From the NCBI GenBank assembly GCA_023389425.1, contig JAEWEK010000079.1, positions 1 through 12,442 of the forward strand: 12,442 nucleotides of DNA, read 5' to 3'. A program made the translations under genes and the position numbers. A model generated the notes under the pieces. That model searched no databases and was not told the origin of the DNA. It saw only the letters and a list, made by a program, of their open reading frames with translations. Origin of the DNA: Pseudomonadota bacterium (GTDB lineage Bacteria; Pseudomonadota; Gammaproteobacteria; Burkholderiales; Burkholderiaceae_D). The stretch's first letter is position 1. Each line of letters begins with the position of its first letter. This document shows, piece by piece, positions 1 to 5,703 of the stretch.

Positions 1-673
1 TGATCTTGTAGGCCATCTTGGGGCTCTGCTCGATCCAGTAGCCGAGGTAGACGTAGGGAAGGTCCAGTTCGTGCGCCTGGTCGATCTGCCACATGACGTT
101 GTAGGTGCCGTAGGAGGCGCCTGCAACGTCGGGGTCGAAGAAGGTGTAGACCGAGGACAGCCCGTCGGACAGCACGTCGATGATCGAGACCATGCGCAGC
201 ACGCCGTTCGGTTCGCGGAACTCGACCAGGCGCGTGTTGACCCGGCTTTGCAGCAGGAATTGGGCGTACTGGTCGCGGCTGTCCTGGTCCATGCCGCCGC
301 CGGCGTGGCGGGTGGTCTGGTAGCGCAGGTAGAGCGCGTAGTGCTCGTCGGAGAAGGACAGGTTGGCCACCATCGCGACCAGGCTGGCGTGGCGTTTCCA
401 GGCGCGCCGCTGGCCGCGGCTGGGGATAAAGTCAGCCGTGCGCACGCGCACCGGAATGCAGGCGCGGCAGCCGTCGCAGTAGGGCCGGTAGGTGAAGATG
501 CCGCTGCGGCGAAAACCGTTCTTGACCAGCTCCGAATACACGTCGGCGTTAATCAGGTGCGAGGGCGTGGCCACCTGCGAGCGCGCCTGGCGCGCGTCGA
601 GATAGCTGCACGGGTAGGGCGCCGTCGTGTAGAACTGCAGTGTCGAAAAGGGCAGGTCGTTAAGGTGCGTCAT
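1..673 (-). CDS. bpt: Aspartate/glutamate leucyltransferase Bpt (C-terminus cut off)
   Basis: Bpt transfers leucine from Leu-tRNA to proteins with N-terminal Asp or Glu, marking them for ClpS/ClpAP degradation in the cytoplasm. The visible 224 residues start MTHLNDLP and carry the N-terminal signature PCSYL (21-25) with RQARSQV, then the Cys cluster YCDGCRAC (65-72). The C-terminal GNAT-like half includes FFDPD (178-182), ASYGTYNV (186-193) and YLGYWI (209-214). The family is usually about 240-250 residues, so only a short tail lies beyond base 1. The ATG at 671-673 is preceded only by a weak purine stretch (GAGAG). It lies 52 bp after the aat stop, so the two are probably co-transcribed. Arginyl-transferase Ate is the eukaryotic relative; bacterial members of this form are the leucyl type by family knowledge. 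Confidence 0.95.
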   Translation of the reverse strand, partial: MTHLNDLPFSTLQFYTTAPYPCSYLDARQARSQVATPSHLINADVYSELVKNGFRRSGIFTYRPYCDGCRACIPVRVRTADFIPSRGQRRAWKRHASLVAMVANLSFSDEHYALYLRYQTTRHAGGGMDQDSRDQYAQFLLQSRVNTRLVEFREPNGVLRMVSIIDVLSDGLSSVYTFFDPDVAGASYGTYNVMWQIDQAHELDLPYVYLGYWIEQSPKMAYKI

Positions 674-725
674 GCATTGCTCTCGGTCCGGCGTTTCTTC
701 ACATTTTAGCGAAAGAACGCAAATC

Positions 726-1454
726 TCAGCGTTCGGATGGGAGCGGTGGCGCCACCGTCCAATCGGTGATCGCCGGCGCGCGGATCGCGGCGCGCAGGTG
801 CTCCAGGAAGCGCGCGCGCGGGATCGGCGCGGCGCCCAGCGAGGCCAGGTGCGAGGTCTCCTGCTGGCAGTCGACCATGCCCACGCCGTGCCCGCGCAGG
901 AAGGACACGAGGTAGGCCAGCGCCACCTTCGACGCGTCCGTTACGCGCGCGAACATCGATTCGCCATAGAACATGCGGCCGATGCACACGCCGTAGGCGC
1001 CGCCCACCAGTTCGCCGTCGAGCCAGACTTCCGCCGAGTGCGCGTAGCCCAGCCGGTGCAGGCCGGTGTAGCCGGCGATAATGTCTTCCGAAATCCAGGT
1101 GCCCGGGCCGTCGCGGCGCGGGGCGGCGCAGGCGCGCATCACGGCCTCGAAGGCGGTGTCGAAGCGCACCTCCCAGCGGCCGCCCTCGACCCTACTGCGC
1201 TCGATGCGGCGCAAGGTCTTGCGCAGGCTGTCGCTGACCTTGAACTGCTCGGTGAACAGCACCATGCGCGGATCGGTGCTCCACCACAGGATCGGCTGGC
1301 CTTCGGAAAACCATGGGAAGATTCCGTTCTGATAGGCAAGTAACAAGCGCGCCGGCGACAGGTCGGCGCCGGCCGCGAGCAAGCCCGGCGCGTCGATGGT
1401 CAATGCCTCGGACACGTCCGGAAACGGCGTATTCGTCTCGAGCCAGGGAATCAT
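726..1454 (-). CDS. aat: Leucyl/phenylalanyl-tRNA--protein transferase Aat
   Basis: Aat adds Leu or Phe from aminoacyl-tRNA to proteins with N-terminal Arg or Lys, making primary N-degrons read by ClpS. The 242 residues match the family length. The hallmark motifs are visible: YQNGIFPWF (41-49), WWSTDPR (57-63), GYAHSAEVW in the middle, and the acceptor-fold segment with GMVDCQQ near 210. The ATG at 1452-1454 lies 3 bases after the NUDIX stop (TGATCCATG on the minus strand) with no good Shine-Dalgarno, which suggests translational coupling. Together with bpt just downstream, the operon supplies both destabilising-residue transferases. Only one such transferase is present in many other bacteria. 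Confidence 0.97.
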   Translation of the reverse strand: MIPWLETNTPFPDVSEALTIDAPGLLAAGADLSPARLLLAYQNGIFPWFSEGQPILWWSTDPRMVLFTEQFKVSDSLRKTLRRIERSRVEGGRWEVRFDTAFEAVMRACAAPRRDGPGTWISEDIIAGYTGLHRLGYAHSAEVWLDGELVGGAYGVCIGRMFYGESMFARVTDASKVALAYLVSFLRGHGVGMVDCQQETSHLASLGAAPIPRARFLEHLRAAIRAPAITDWTVAPPLPSER

Positions 1455-1457
1455 GGA

Positions 1458-2039
1458 TCAGCCGGGGCTGCTTGCAGCGCGCATCGGGCGCACGATGTCG
1501 CGGCTGTGGAAACCGTAGTTGCCGCCCTCCCGCACTTTGACGCGATCGGCAAAGAACAGTTCCAGCGTGCTGCGGATGGTGGGGAAGGCGAGCTCGTCCC
1601 AGGGAATGTCGCGCTCGCTGAACAATTGCACTTCCAGGCTTTCGATGCCGGGCGCAAAGTCGAGGTCGACCAGGCGGGCCAGGTAGAACATGTGAACCTG
1701 GTGCACGTGCACCACGTTGAGCAAGGTGAACAGGTCGCCGATCTCGATATGGGCGCCGGCCTCCTCCTCGGTTTCGCGGACGGCGGCCTCGGCGGTGGTT
1801 TCCTCGTTCTCCATGAAGCCGGCCGGCAAGGTCCAGTAGCCGTAGCGTGGTTCGATCGCGCGTTTGCACAGCAGCACTTTCACTTCGCCGTCCTGTTCCC
1901 ACACGGGAATCGAGCCGATCACCAGCTTGGGGTTCTGGTAATGGATGGCGTCGCAATGCGAGCACACGTAGCGCGGCCGGTTGTCGCCTTCGGGAATGGC
2001 CAGCGCGACCGGATGGGCGCACTCGGAACAAAATTTCAT
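1458..2039 (-). CDS. NUDIX hydrolase with N-terminal zinc ribbon
   Basis: This is a cytoplasmic nucleotide-diphosphate-linked hydrolase of unassigned substrate, 193 residues. An N-terminal zinc ribbon has two Cys pairs (C4, C7 and C26, C29), the arrangement of the Nudix_N_2-type ribbon. The NUDIX box is complete from G74: G, five residues, E80, seven residues, R88-E89, then E92-E93 and G95. The catalytic magnesium-binding glutamates are therefore present. Family members include ADP-ribose, NADH and FAD-type pyrophosphatases; the substrate cannot be read from the sequence. It is the first gene of the NUDIX-aat-bpt operon. The ATG at 2037-2039 has no obvious Shine-Dalgarno. A perfect inverted repeat sits just upstream (2043-2067). 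Confidence 0.93.
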   Translation of the reverse strand: MKFCSECAHPVALAIPEGDNRPRYVCSHCDAIHYQNPKLVIGSIPVWEQDGEVKVLLCKRAIEPRYGYWTLPAGFMENEETTAEAAVRETEEEAGAHIEIGDLFTLLNVVHVHQVHMFYLARLVDLDFAPGIESLEVQLFSERDIPWDELAFPTIRSTLELFFADRVKVREGGNYGFHSRDIVRPMRAASSPG

Positions 2040-2042
2040 AGA

Positions 2043-2067
2043 TAGCGCAAGAAATGGTATTGCGCTA
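2043..2067. promoter_or_regulatory. Inverted repeat ahead of the NUDIX-aat-bpt operon
   Basis: Arms TAGCGCAA (2043-2050) and TTGCGCTA (2060-2067) are a perfect 8-bp inverted repeat around a 9-base centre. The element ends 3 bases before the NUDIX start codon on the minus strand. It could be a DNA operator or a 5'-UTR hairpin that blocks ribosome entry. No promoter hexamers are convincing nearby, so the two cannot be told apart. The function is inferred from position and symmetry only. Confidence 0.4.
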
Positions 2068-2159
2068 CTTTACACCGATTGCGGGCGGTGCGGCGGCTGG
2101 GCTGGAAGCGGGAAAAGCGTCCTGATCTGCTGCAATCGCACATCGCTTCGAGATTGAGT

Positions 2160-2188
2160 TTGCCTAAACGGGGCAAGGTGCGTATAAT
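2160..2188 (+). promoter_or_regulatory. Sigma70-type promoter of tRNA-fMet
   Basis: A -35 hexamer TTGCCT (2160-2165) and a perfect -10 TATAAT (2183-2188) are separated by 17 bases. The tRNA 5' end at 2202 lies 14 bases beyond the -10, so transcription would start about 6-8 bases before the mature tRNA. A short inverted repeat (TTGCC at 2160-2164, GGCAA at 2172-2176) overlaps the -35 element. Confidence 0.8.
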
Positions 2189-2201
2189 GCAAAGCATCAG
2201 A

Positions 2202-2278
2202 CGCGGGGTGGAGCAGTCTGGCAGCTCGTCGGGCTCATAACCCGAAGGTCACAGGTTCAAATCCTGTCCCCGCAACCA
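2202..2278 (+). tRNA. Initiator tRNA-fMet (anticodon CAT)
   Basis: This is a 77-base initiator tRNA with an encoded CCA end (2276-2278). The acceptor arms are CGCGGGG (2202-2208) and CCCCGCA (2268-2274), leaving the C1-A72 mismatch typical of bacterial initiators. The anticodon loop CTCATAA carries CAT at 2236-2238, and the anticodon stem ends in the three G-C pairs (GGG/CCC) needed for P-site selection. The TPsiC arm has GGTTCAAATCC. The gene stands alone with its own promoter and terminator, on the opposite strand to its neighbours. Confidence 0.97.
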
Positions 2279-2285
2279 AATTCAA

Positions 2286-2327
2286 AACGCCGCCGGCGCT
2301 GGAAACAGCCCGGCGGCGTTGTCGTTT
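2286..2327. terminator. Strong hairpin after tRNA-fMet, probably a two-way terminator
   Basis: Arms AACGCCGCCGG (2286-2296) and CCGGCGGCGTT (2310-2320) pair over 11 bp. Inside, after a bulged C (2297), GCTG (2298-2301) and CAGC (2306-2309) add 4 bp capped by a GAAA tetraloop (2302-2305). On the plus strand it is followed by GTCGTTT, and on the minus strand by TTGAATTTG after a TTTT. It can therefore end both the tRNA transcript and the convergent minus-strand gene that stops at 2351. The T-runs are short, so the strength is inferred from the stem. Confidence 0.75.
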
Positions 2328-2350
2328 CAGCCTTCCGCACCGCGGAAGTC

Positions 2351-3061
2351 TTATTGGCTCACGGTGTACCCGTGGCTGCTCATGCACTTCGAGAACGCCT
2401 GGTTGTAGGCGTCGGCGCTGTCGGCGACCGCGACAGTGTTGCCGCTCGACCCCATGCTGCCGGATGCCGACGAGCCCGACGCGCCGGTGCCGGCGCTGCT
2501 TGCCCCGGCCATATTGCTGGACGGCGTGGAGCCGGCCGTGGCGGCGTTGCGCGATGCCGTCCCGCCGGTCGCCCAATCGCTGTTGGAGGTGGCGGTGCCC
2601 GTCTGGGCGGTGCTGCTGGAGCCGGCCATCTGGCCGTTGTTGGCGTTGCTCATCTGTCCACTGCTGGCATTGGCGGTCTGTCCGGTGCCGGTTTCCATCT
2701 GCGCGCTGCCCGCATTGTTCATTTGAGCACTGGCCGAGTTGCCCGCAGTCATGTCTCCCGTGCCGGCTGCCGTGGCGCCCGAGGCGGAAGCGCCCATCGC
2801 CGTACTCGGCGCTTCGATTGGGACGCTAGTGATACCCTTTCCTGGCTGGAGCGGCGTTGCGTTGGCCGCGATCGCGATCGGATCCACGCCCGTTTGCTTG
2901 CGGGCCAGCATATTGCAGCGGTCCGTGTCCCGCGATTGCCGGGCCTGGCTTTGGCCATGGCCGGCCTGCACGCTGGGCGTTTGCATCTCGGTTTGTGCGA
3001 AGGCATCGCCGGCGACGATCAAGCTTGCGGCGGCCAGCATGATATTGATTTGGTGTTTCAT
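2351..3061 (-). CDS. Secreted low-complexity Gly/Ala/Ser/Asn protein, unknown function
   Basis: The product is 236 residues. The ATG at 3059-3061 is preferred over upstream in-frame starts because AGGAG lies 8 bases upstream and a clean signal peptide follows (MKHQINIMLAAASLIVAGDAFAQ region, cleavage after AFA). Three parts are visible. Residues 24-85 contain DRC (47-49) and KQTGVDP (55-61). Residues 86-209 are low complexity, rich in Ala, Gly, Ser, Thr and Asn, with recurring GQM/AQM units. The tail has AYNQAFSKCMSSHGYTV (218-234). The flanking blocks recall proteins with a C...QTG-DP block at one end and a C...GYTV block at the other, often around a glycine-zipper segment. This is from memory and is only suggestive. 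Two Cys (49, 226) could form a disulfide in the periplasm. I cannot assign a function. Confidence 0.8.
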   Translation of the reverse strand: MKHQINIMLAAASLIVAGDAFAQTEMQTPSVQAGHGQSQARQSRDTDRCNMLARKQTGVDPIAIAANATPLQPGKGITSVPIEAPSTAMGASASGATAAGTGDMTAGNSASAQMNNAGSAQMETGTGQTANASSGQMSNANNGQMAGSSSTAQTGTATSNSDWATGGTASRNAATAGSTPSSNMAGASSAGTGASGSSASGSMGSSGNTVAVADSADAYNQAFSKCMSSHGYTVSQ

Positions 3062-3081
3062 CTGCGTTCTCCTGTTCGATG

Positions 3082-3097
3082 GCGGACTCAAGTCCGC
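3082..3097 (-). promoter_or_regulatory. 5'-UTR palindrome of the low-complexity protein gene
   Basis: GCGGACT (3082-3088) and AGTCCGC (3091-3097) are a perfect 7-bp inverted repeat with a 2-base centre. It lies between the putative -10 (3107-3112) and the ribosome binding site of the minus-strand gene. As RNA it would form a 6-bp stem with a UUGA loop; as DNA it could be an operator. Confidence 0.35.
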
Positions 3098-3106
3098 ATT
3101 CGTTTG

Positions 3107-3134
3107 ATTTTAGTCAGGTGAACCCGGCGCACAA
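3107..3134 (-). promoter_or_regulatory. Putative promoter of the low-complexity protein gene
   Basis: Read on the minus strand, TTGTGC (3134-3129) and TAAAAT (3112-3107) are spaced by 16 bases. They lie about 45 bases upstream of the ATG at 3061. The -10 is good and the -35 is partial, so this is a moderate prediction. Confidence 0.45.
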
Positions 3135-3312
3135 TTGGATTTTGGCCCTAGATTTCTCAGCAGCGGGCCATTTATAGACGCGAGGAATCGCTTTCGCTGC
3201 TCGATTTGAATCAATGCCCGTGCGGCCCGGCGCGACAGTCGCGCGGCGGCGCGGTCAAAGAGTTCGCTGTGGCCGCTTGCGGCCTAGGCTTTCATGTATG
3301 CGGAGCAAGACG

Positions 3313-3726
3313 ATGATTACAGTTGACGAAATTAACGAGGCATGGGGCTGGTGCGGCCTGACCGCGGTGGAAGTACTGGGCGAAAATGACTTCGGCAACC
3401 TGATCATCCGGGACGAGGATGGCAGATATTGGCGGCTGCGCCCGCAGGACCTGTGCTGCGAGCCGCTGGCGCAAGACCAGGCGTCCTTCGACGCGCTGGC
3501 GTACAACCAGGCTTTCCTGAACGATTGGTATATGCCGGAGGTGGTGCACCTGGCCGAAAGCACGCTGGGTCCGCTGACGGACGGGCGCAAGTACTGCCTC
3601 AAGATTCCCAGCGCGCTGGGCGGCCACTACGGGCGGGACAACCTGGCGACGGTGCCCTTGTCCGAGCTGATTCGCTTTTCCGGCGAGGGTGCGCAGCAGT
3701 TCGACGGCTTACCCCGCTGGGACTAG
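3313..3726 (+). CDS. Tdi1-C/DUF1851-type immunity-like protein (orphan)
   Basis: The product is 137 residues. Recognisable family blocks are EINEAWGWCGL (6-16), ENDFGNLIIRDEDGRYW (24-40), RLRPQDL (41-47), YCLKIPSALGG (94-104) and VPLSELIRFSG (114-124). These fit the T6SS immunity Tdi1 C-terminal family (formerly DUF1851), whose best-known member neutralises a T6SS DNase effector; many members are of unknown role. No signal peptide is present, so it acts in the cytoplasm. The ATG at 3313 is chosen because GGAG lies 7 bases upstream; the in-frame ATG at 3298 lacks one. No toxin, VgrG, Rhs or PAAR gene is nearby. The protein ends in LPRWD, shorter than the usual charged tail after the DLPDG-like motif, and its last 18 bp overlap the convergent barrel gene. 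It is the only plus-strand protein gene in the window. Confidence 0.85.
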   Translation: MITVDEINEAWGWCGLTAVEVLGENDFGNLIIRDEDGRYWRLRPQDLCCEPLAQDQASFDALAYNQAFLNDWYMPEVVHLAESTLGPLTDGRKYCLKIPSALGGHYGRDNLATVPLSELIRFSGEGAQQFDGLPRWD

Positions 3727-4752
3727 GCGGACGAAGGTCGTGCGCAGGCCGATGTGGAACAGGTCGCGGTCGTTCGATTCCTGGAAACTCTTCACCCGAT
3801 GGAAAGTGAAGAAGACATTGCTGTAGTCGGACAGCTTGCGTTCGAATTGCAGCGAGACGAGGCCGTGCGTGCCGGTATGGTTGTTGTCGCGGCGATTCTC
3901 GGCGATGTAGGGACCGATGCCGACCTGGGCCGACCAGCTTGTCGTCAGCGGCTGCACGAACCAGAACTGCGCCGCGAGGCCGCGCCGGTCGACGCGCGTG
4001 CGGTCGTCGCCTTCGAAGATGGCGCTGAAGGACAGCGCCCACTTGCCGCCGTATTGCTTCGCTTCCAGCAGGCCGCCATTGGCATCGCGTGTGCCTGAAT
4101 GGCTGGTGTAGGCGCGTCCGGCGGCGCCGCCGAGCCACAGCGCGCTGCGCGCGAGATCGGTTTCCGGAAAGGCCGGCACGTCGTTGAAGTGACGGCCGAT
4201 GCCGATCATCAGGGCATTCGAATGGAAGGAGTTGCGCTGGGACGCGTGGTTGTAGCCCAATCGCAGGTGCGCGCCCGGCATCCACCAGCCAAGCGCGTAG
4301 CGCAGGGCGGCGCTGTACAGCATGCCGTTGCGCGACTGGTCGACCTGCACGCCGCCCAGCGTGGTCGTGTTCATGGTGGTGTAGGGTCCGGCCGACAGTT
4401 CCGCCGTCAGCGCAGCGCCGAAGCGGCGCGCGTAGCTGAGCTGGAAGGCGAAGCCATCGCGGTGGTTGTTGTCCGGGTGGCCTTCGTTGTAGTAGACGAA
4501 GTCGATGCGCGCGGTCGACTGGCCATCGATGCCGTCTTCGCCGATGAAGCGTGGATGCAGGTCGCGTCCGATGCGCGACTCGAAGGCGCGCCAGCGCATC
4601 TGGCGGTAGCCGAGCGCGCCCGCGCCGTCGATGCTGCCGTTGCCAAGCGTGGCCGACTGGTAGGCGCCGCGCGGGTTGTCGGCGATCAGTTGGGCATGCA
4701 CATTGCCTGCATTGGCGAGCGCGGCGAGCAGGAGAAGCCGAAGTAGTTTCAT
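3709..4752 (-). CDS. Outer-membrane beta-barrel protein, family unassigned
   Basis: The product is 347 residues with an N-terminal signal peptide (MKLLRLLLLAALANAGNVHA, cleavage after residue 20). Alternating amphipathic strands rich in Tyr, Phe and Trp follow, typical of an outer-membrane barrel. Notable segments are YYNEGHPDNNHRDGFAFQ (87-104), AGPYTTMNTTT (121-131), YNHASQRNSF (167-176) and FHRVKSF (317-323). The natural barrel end seems to be GLRTTF (335-340); seven further residues (VRLVPAG) run into the converging gene. The ATG at 4750-4752 has AAAGG about 5 bases upstream, better than the upstream in-frame start. The HAS at 169-171 recalls the His-x-Ser of PagL-type lipid A deacylases, but the rest does not let me call it. 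It lies 84 bp after alkA on the same strand. Confidence 0.82.
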   Translation of the reverse strand: MKLLRLLLLAALANAGNVHAQLIADNPRGAYQSATLGNGSIDGAGALGYRQMRWRAFESRIGRDLHPRFIGEDGIDGQSTARIDFVYYNEGHPDNNHRDGFAFQLSYARRFGAALTAELSAGPYTTMNTTTLGGVQVDQSRNGMLYSAALRYALGWWMPGAHLRLGYNHASQRNSFHSNALMIGIGRHFNDVPAFPETDLARSALWLGGAAGRAYTSHSGTRDANGGLLEAKQYGGKWALSFSAIFEGDDRTRVDRRGLAAQFWFVQPLTTSWSAQVGIGPYIAENRRDNNHTGTHGLVSLQFERKLSDYSNVFFTFHRVKSFQESNDRDLFHIGLRTTFVRLVPAG

Positions 4753-4836
4753 CGCGGACCTTTCCCATGGCTTGAGCAAGAAAGTATCCCGACGAAGCGC
4801 GCCGACGGGTTTGCGCCGGAACAAAGTCCGGGCAGG

Positions 4837-5703
4837 TCAGCCGGCCGGCTGGTGCAGACTGGCCCAGAGATAGGCGGCAGCCATGGTCCGGTGCGGGCGA
4901 TAGCGTTCGAGCAGGGCCTCGGTGGCGGCGATGCCCGGCTTTTCATCGGCGCCGAGCAGACGCTGGAAGGCGGCGCGGATGGCGACGTCGCCGTGCAGCG
5001 AGCAGTCCGGGTAGCCGTAGCCGCGCAGCAGGGTGTAGTTGACGGTCCACGGGCCGATGCCCTTCACCTGCAGCAGCTGCTGCGATGCGTGGGCCGGATC
5101 GTCGTCGTGCGAGAGCAGCAGTTCGCCGTCGTCGACCAGGCGCGCCAGGCGCAGCAGGGTCTCCGCCTTGGCGCGCGAGAATTTGCGGCTGGTGAGGGCA
5201 TCGAGCTCGAGGCGCGCGACGTCGGCGGCTTCGGGATAGCACCACAGGCCGGACTGATGGCGGCGGCCGCCCAGCTGGATGAAGGTGCGGCGCAGCGCGA
5301 TTGCGAACGGCAGGTTGATCTGCTGGCCGATGATGGCCCAGGTCAGGGCTTCGAACACGGTCGCCGACTGCACGATGCGCAGGCCGGGCTGGCGCCGGAT
5401 GACGGCGCCGAGCAGCGCATCGTCGCCGAAGGCTGCCATGAACGGCGCGGGATCGATGCGCAGGCCGAGGATGCCGGACAGCGCTTCACGCACGCCGGAC
5501 GGCGCGGCGCCGTCGACGTGGACCAGCGCCTCGCGTTCGGCGATCTCGACGTCGAACAGCACCGGCGCGCGATCCAGCATGACCGCCTTGCGGATGCGGC
5601 CCGGCGTCACCGCTTCGGCCACGCCTTCCGCATCGCGGCTGTGGAAGGCGAAGACGTCGGCGCTGCGGTAGCCGTCAGGCAGGGCGATCGCCAGCTGCCG
5701 CAT
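4837..5703 (-). CDS. alkA: DNA-3-methyladenine glycosylase II (AlkA family)
   Basis: AlkA removes alkylated bases (3-methyladenine and others) from DNA, leaving an abasic site. The 288 residues have the AlkA layout: an N-terminal beta domain (1-110), then the helical HhH-GPD domain. Clear motifs are AIIGQQIN (123-130) and the helix-hairpin-helix LQVKGIGPWTVNY (211-223). The catalytic aspartate is D239 in LHGDVAI, aligning with Asp238 of E. coli AlkA, and W219 matches the conserved Trp after the hairpin. The length is close to E. coli AlkA (282). There is no Ada-type N-terminal regulatory domain. The ATG at 5701-5703 follows the upstream permease stop with no intervening base (TAG-ATG), so translation is probably coupled. 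Confidence 0.92.
   Translation of the reverse strand: MRQLAIALPDGYRSADVFAFHSRDAEGVAEAVTPGRIRKAVMLDRAPVLFDVEIAEREALVHVDGAAPSGVREALSGILGLRIDPAPFMAAFGDDALLGAVIRRQPGLRIVQSATVFEALTWAIIGQQINLPFAIALRRTFIQLGGRRHQSGLWCYPEAADVARLELDALTSRKFSRAKAETLLRLARLVDDGELLLSHDDDPAHASQQLLQVKGIGPWTVNYTLLRGYGYPDCSLHGDVAIRAAFQRLLGADEKPGIAATEALLERYRPHRTMAAAYLWASLHQPAG

Noticed and set aside
2286..2327. REP or attachment site next to the tRNA
   Set aside because: The structure is a single GAAA-capped hairpin fitting a terminator, and no integrase or tRNA 3'-end duplicate is visible in the window.
2235..2576. Minus-strand open frame ending in GTGFEPVTFGL
   Set aside because: The end is the reverse-strand translation of the tRNA-fMet gene, a known annotation artefact; the rest is antisense to the low-complexity gene.
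2354..3121. Plus-strand open frame over the low-complexity gene
   Set aside because: The minus-strand frame has a ribosome site and a proper signal peptide; the plus frame has neither, so the latter is taken as a GC artefact.
3214..3312. Longer N-terminus for the immunity-like protein
   Set aside because: The extra residues are Arg-rich and unlike the family; the ATG at 3313 has a GGAG at the right distance.
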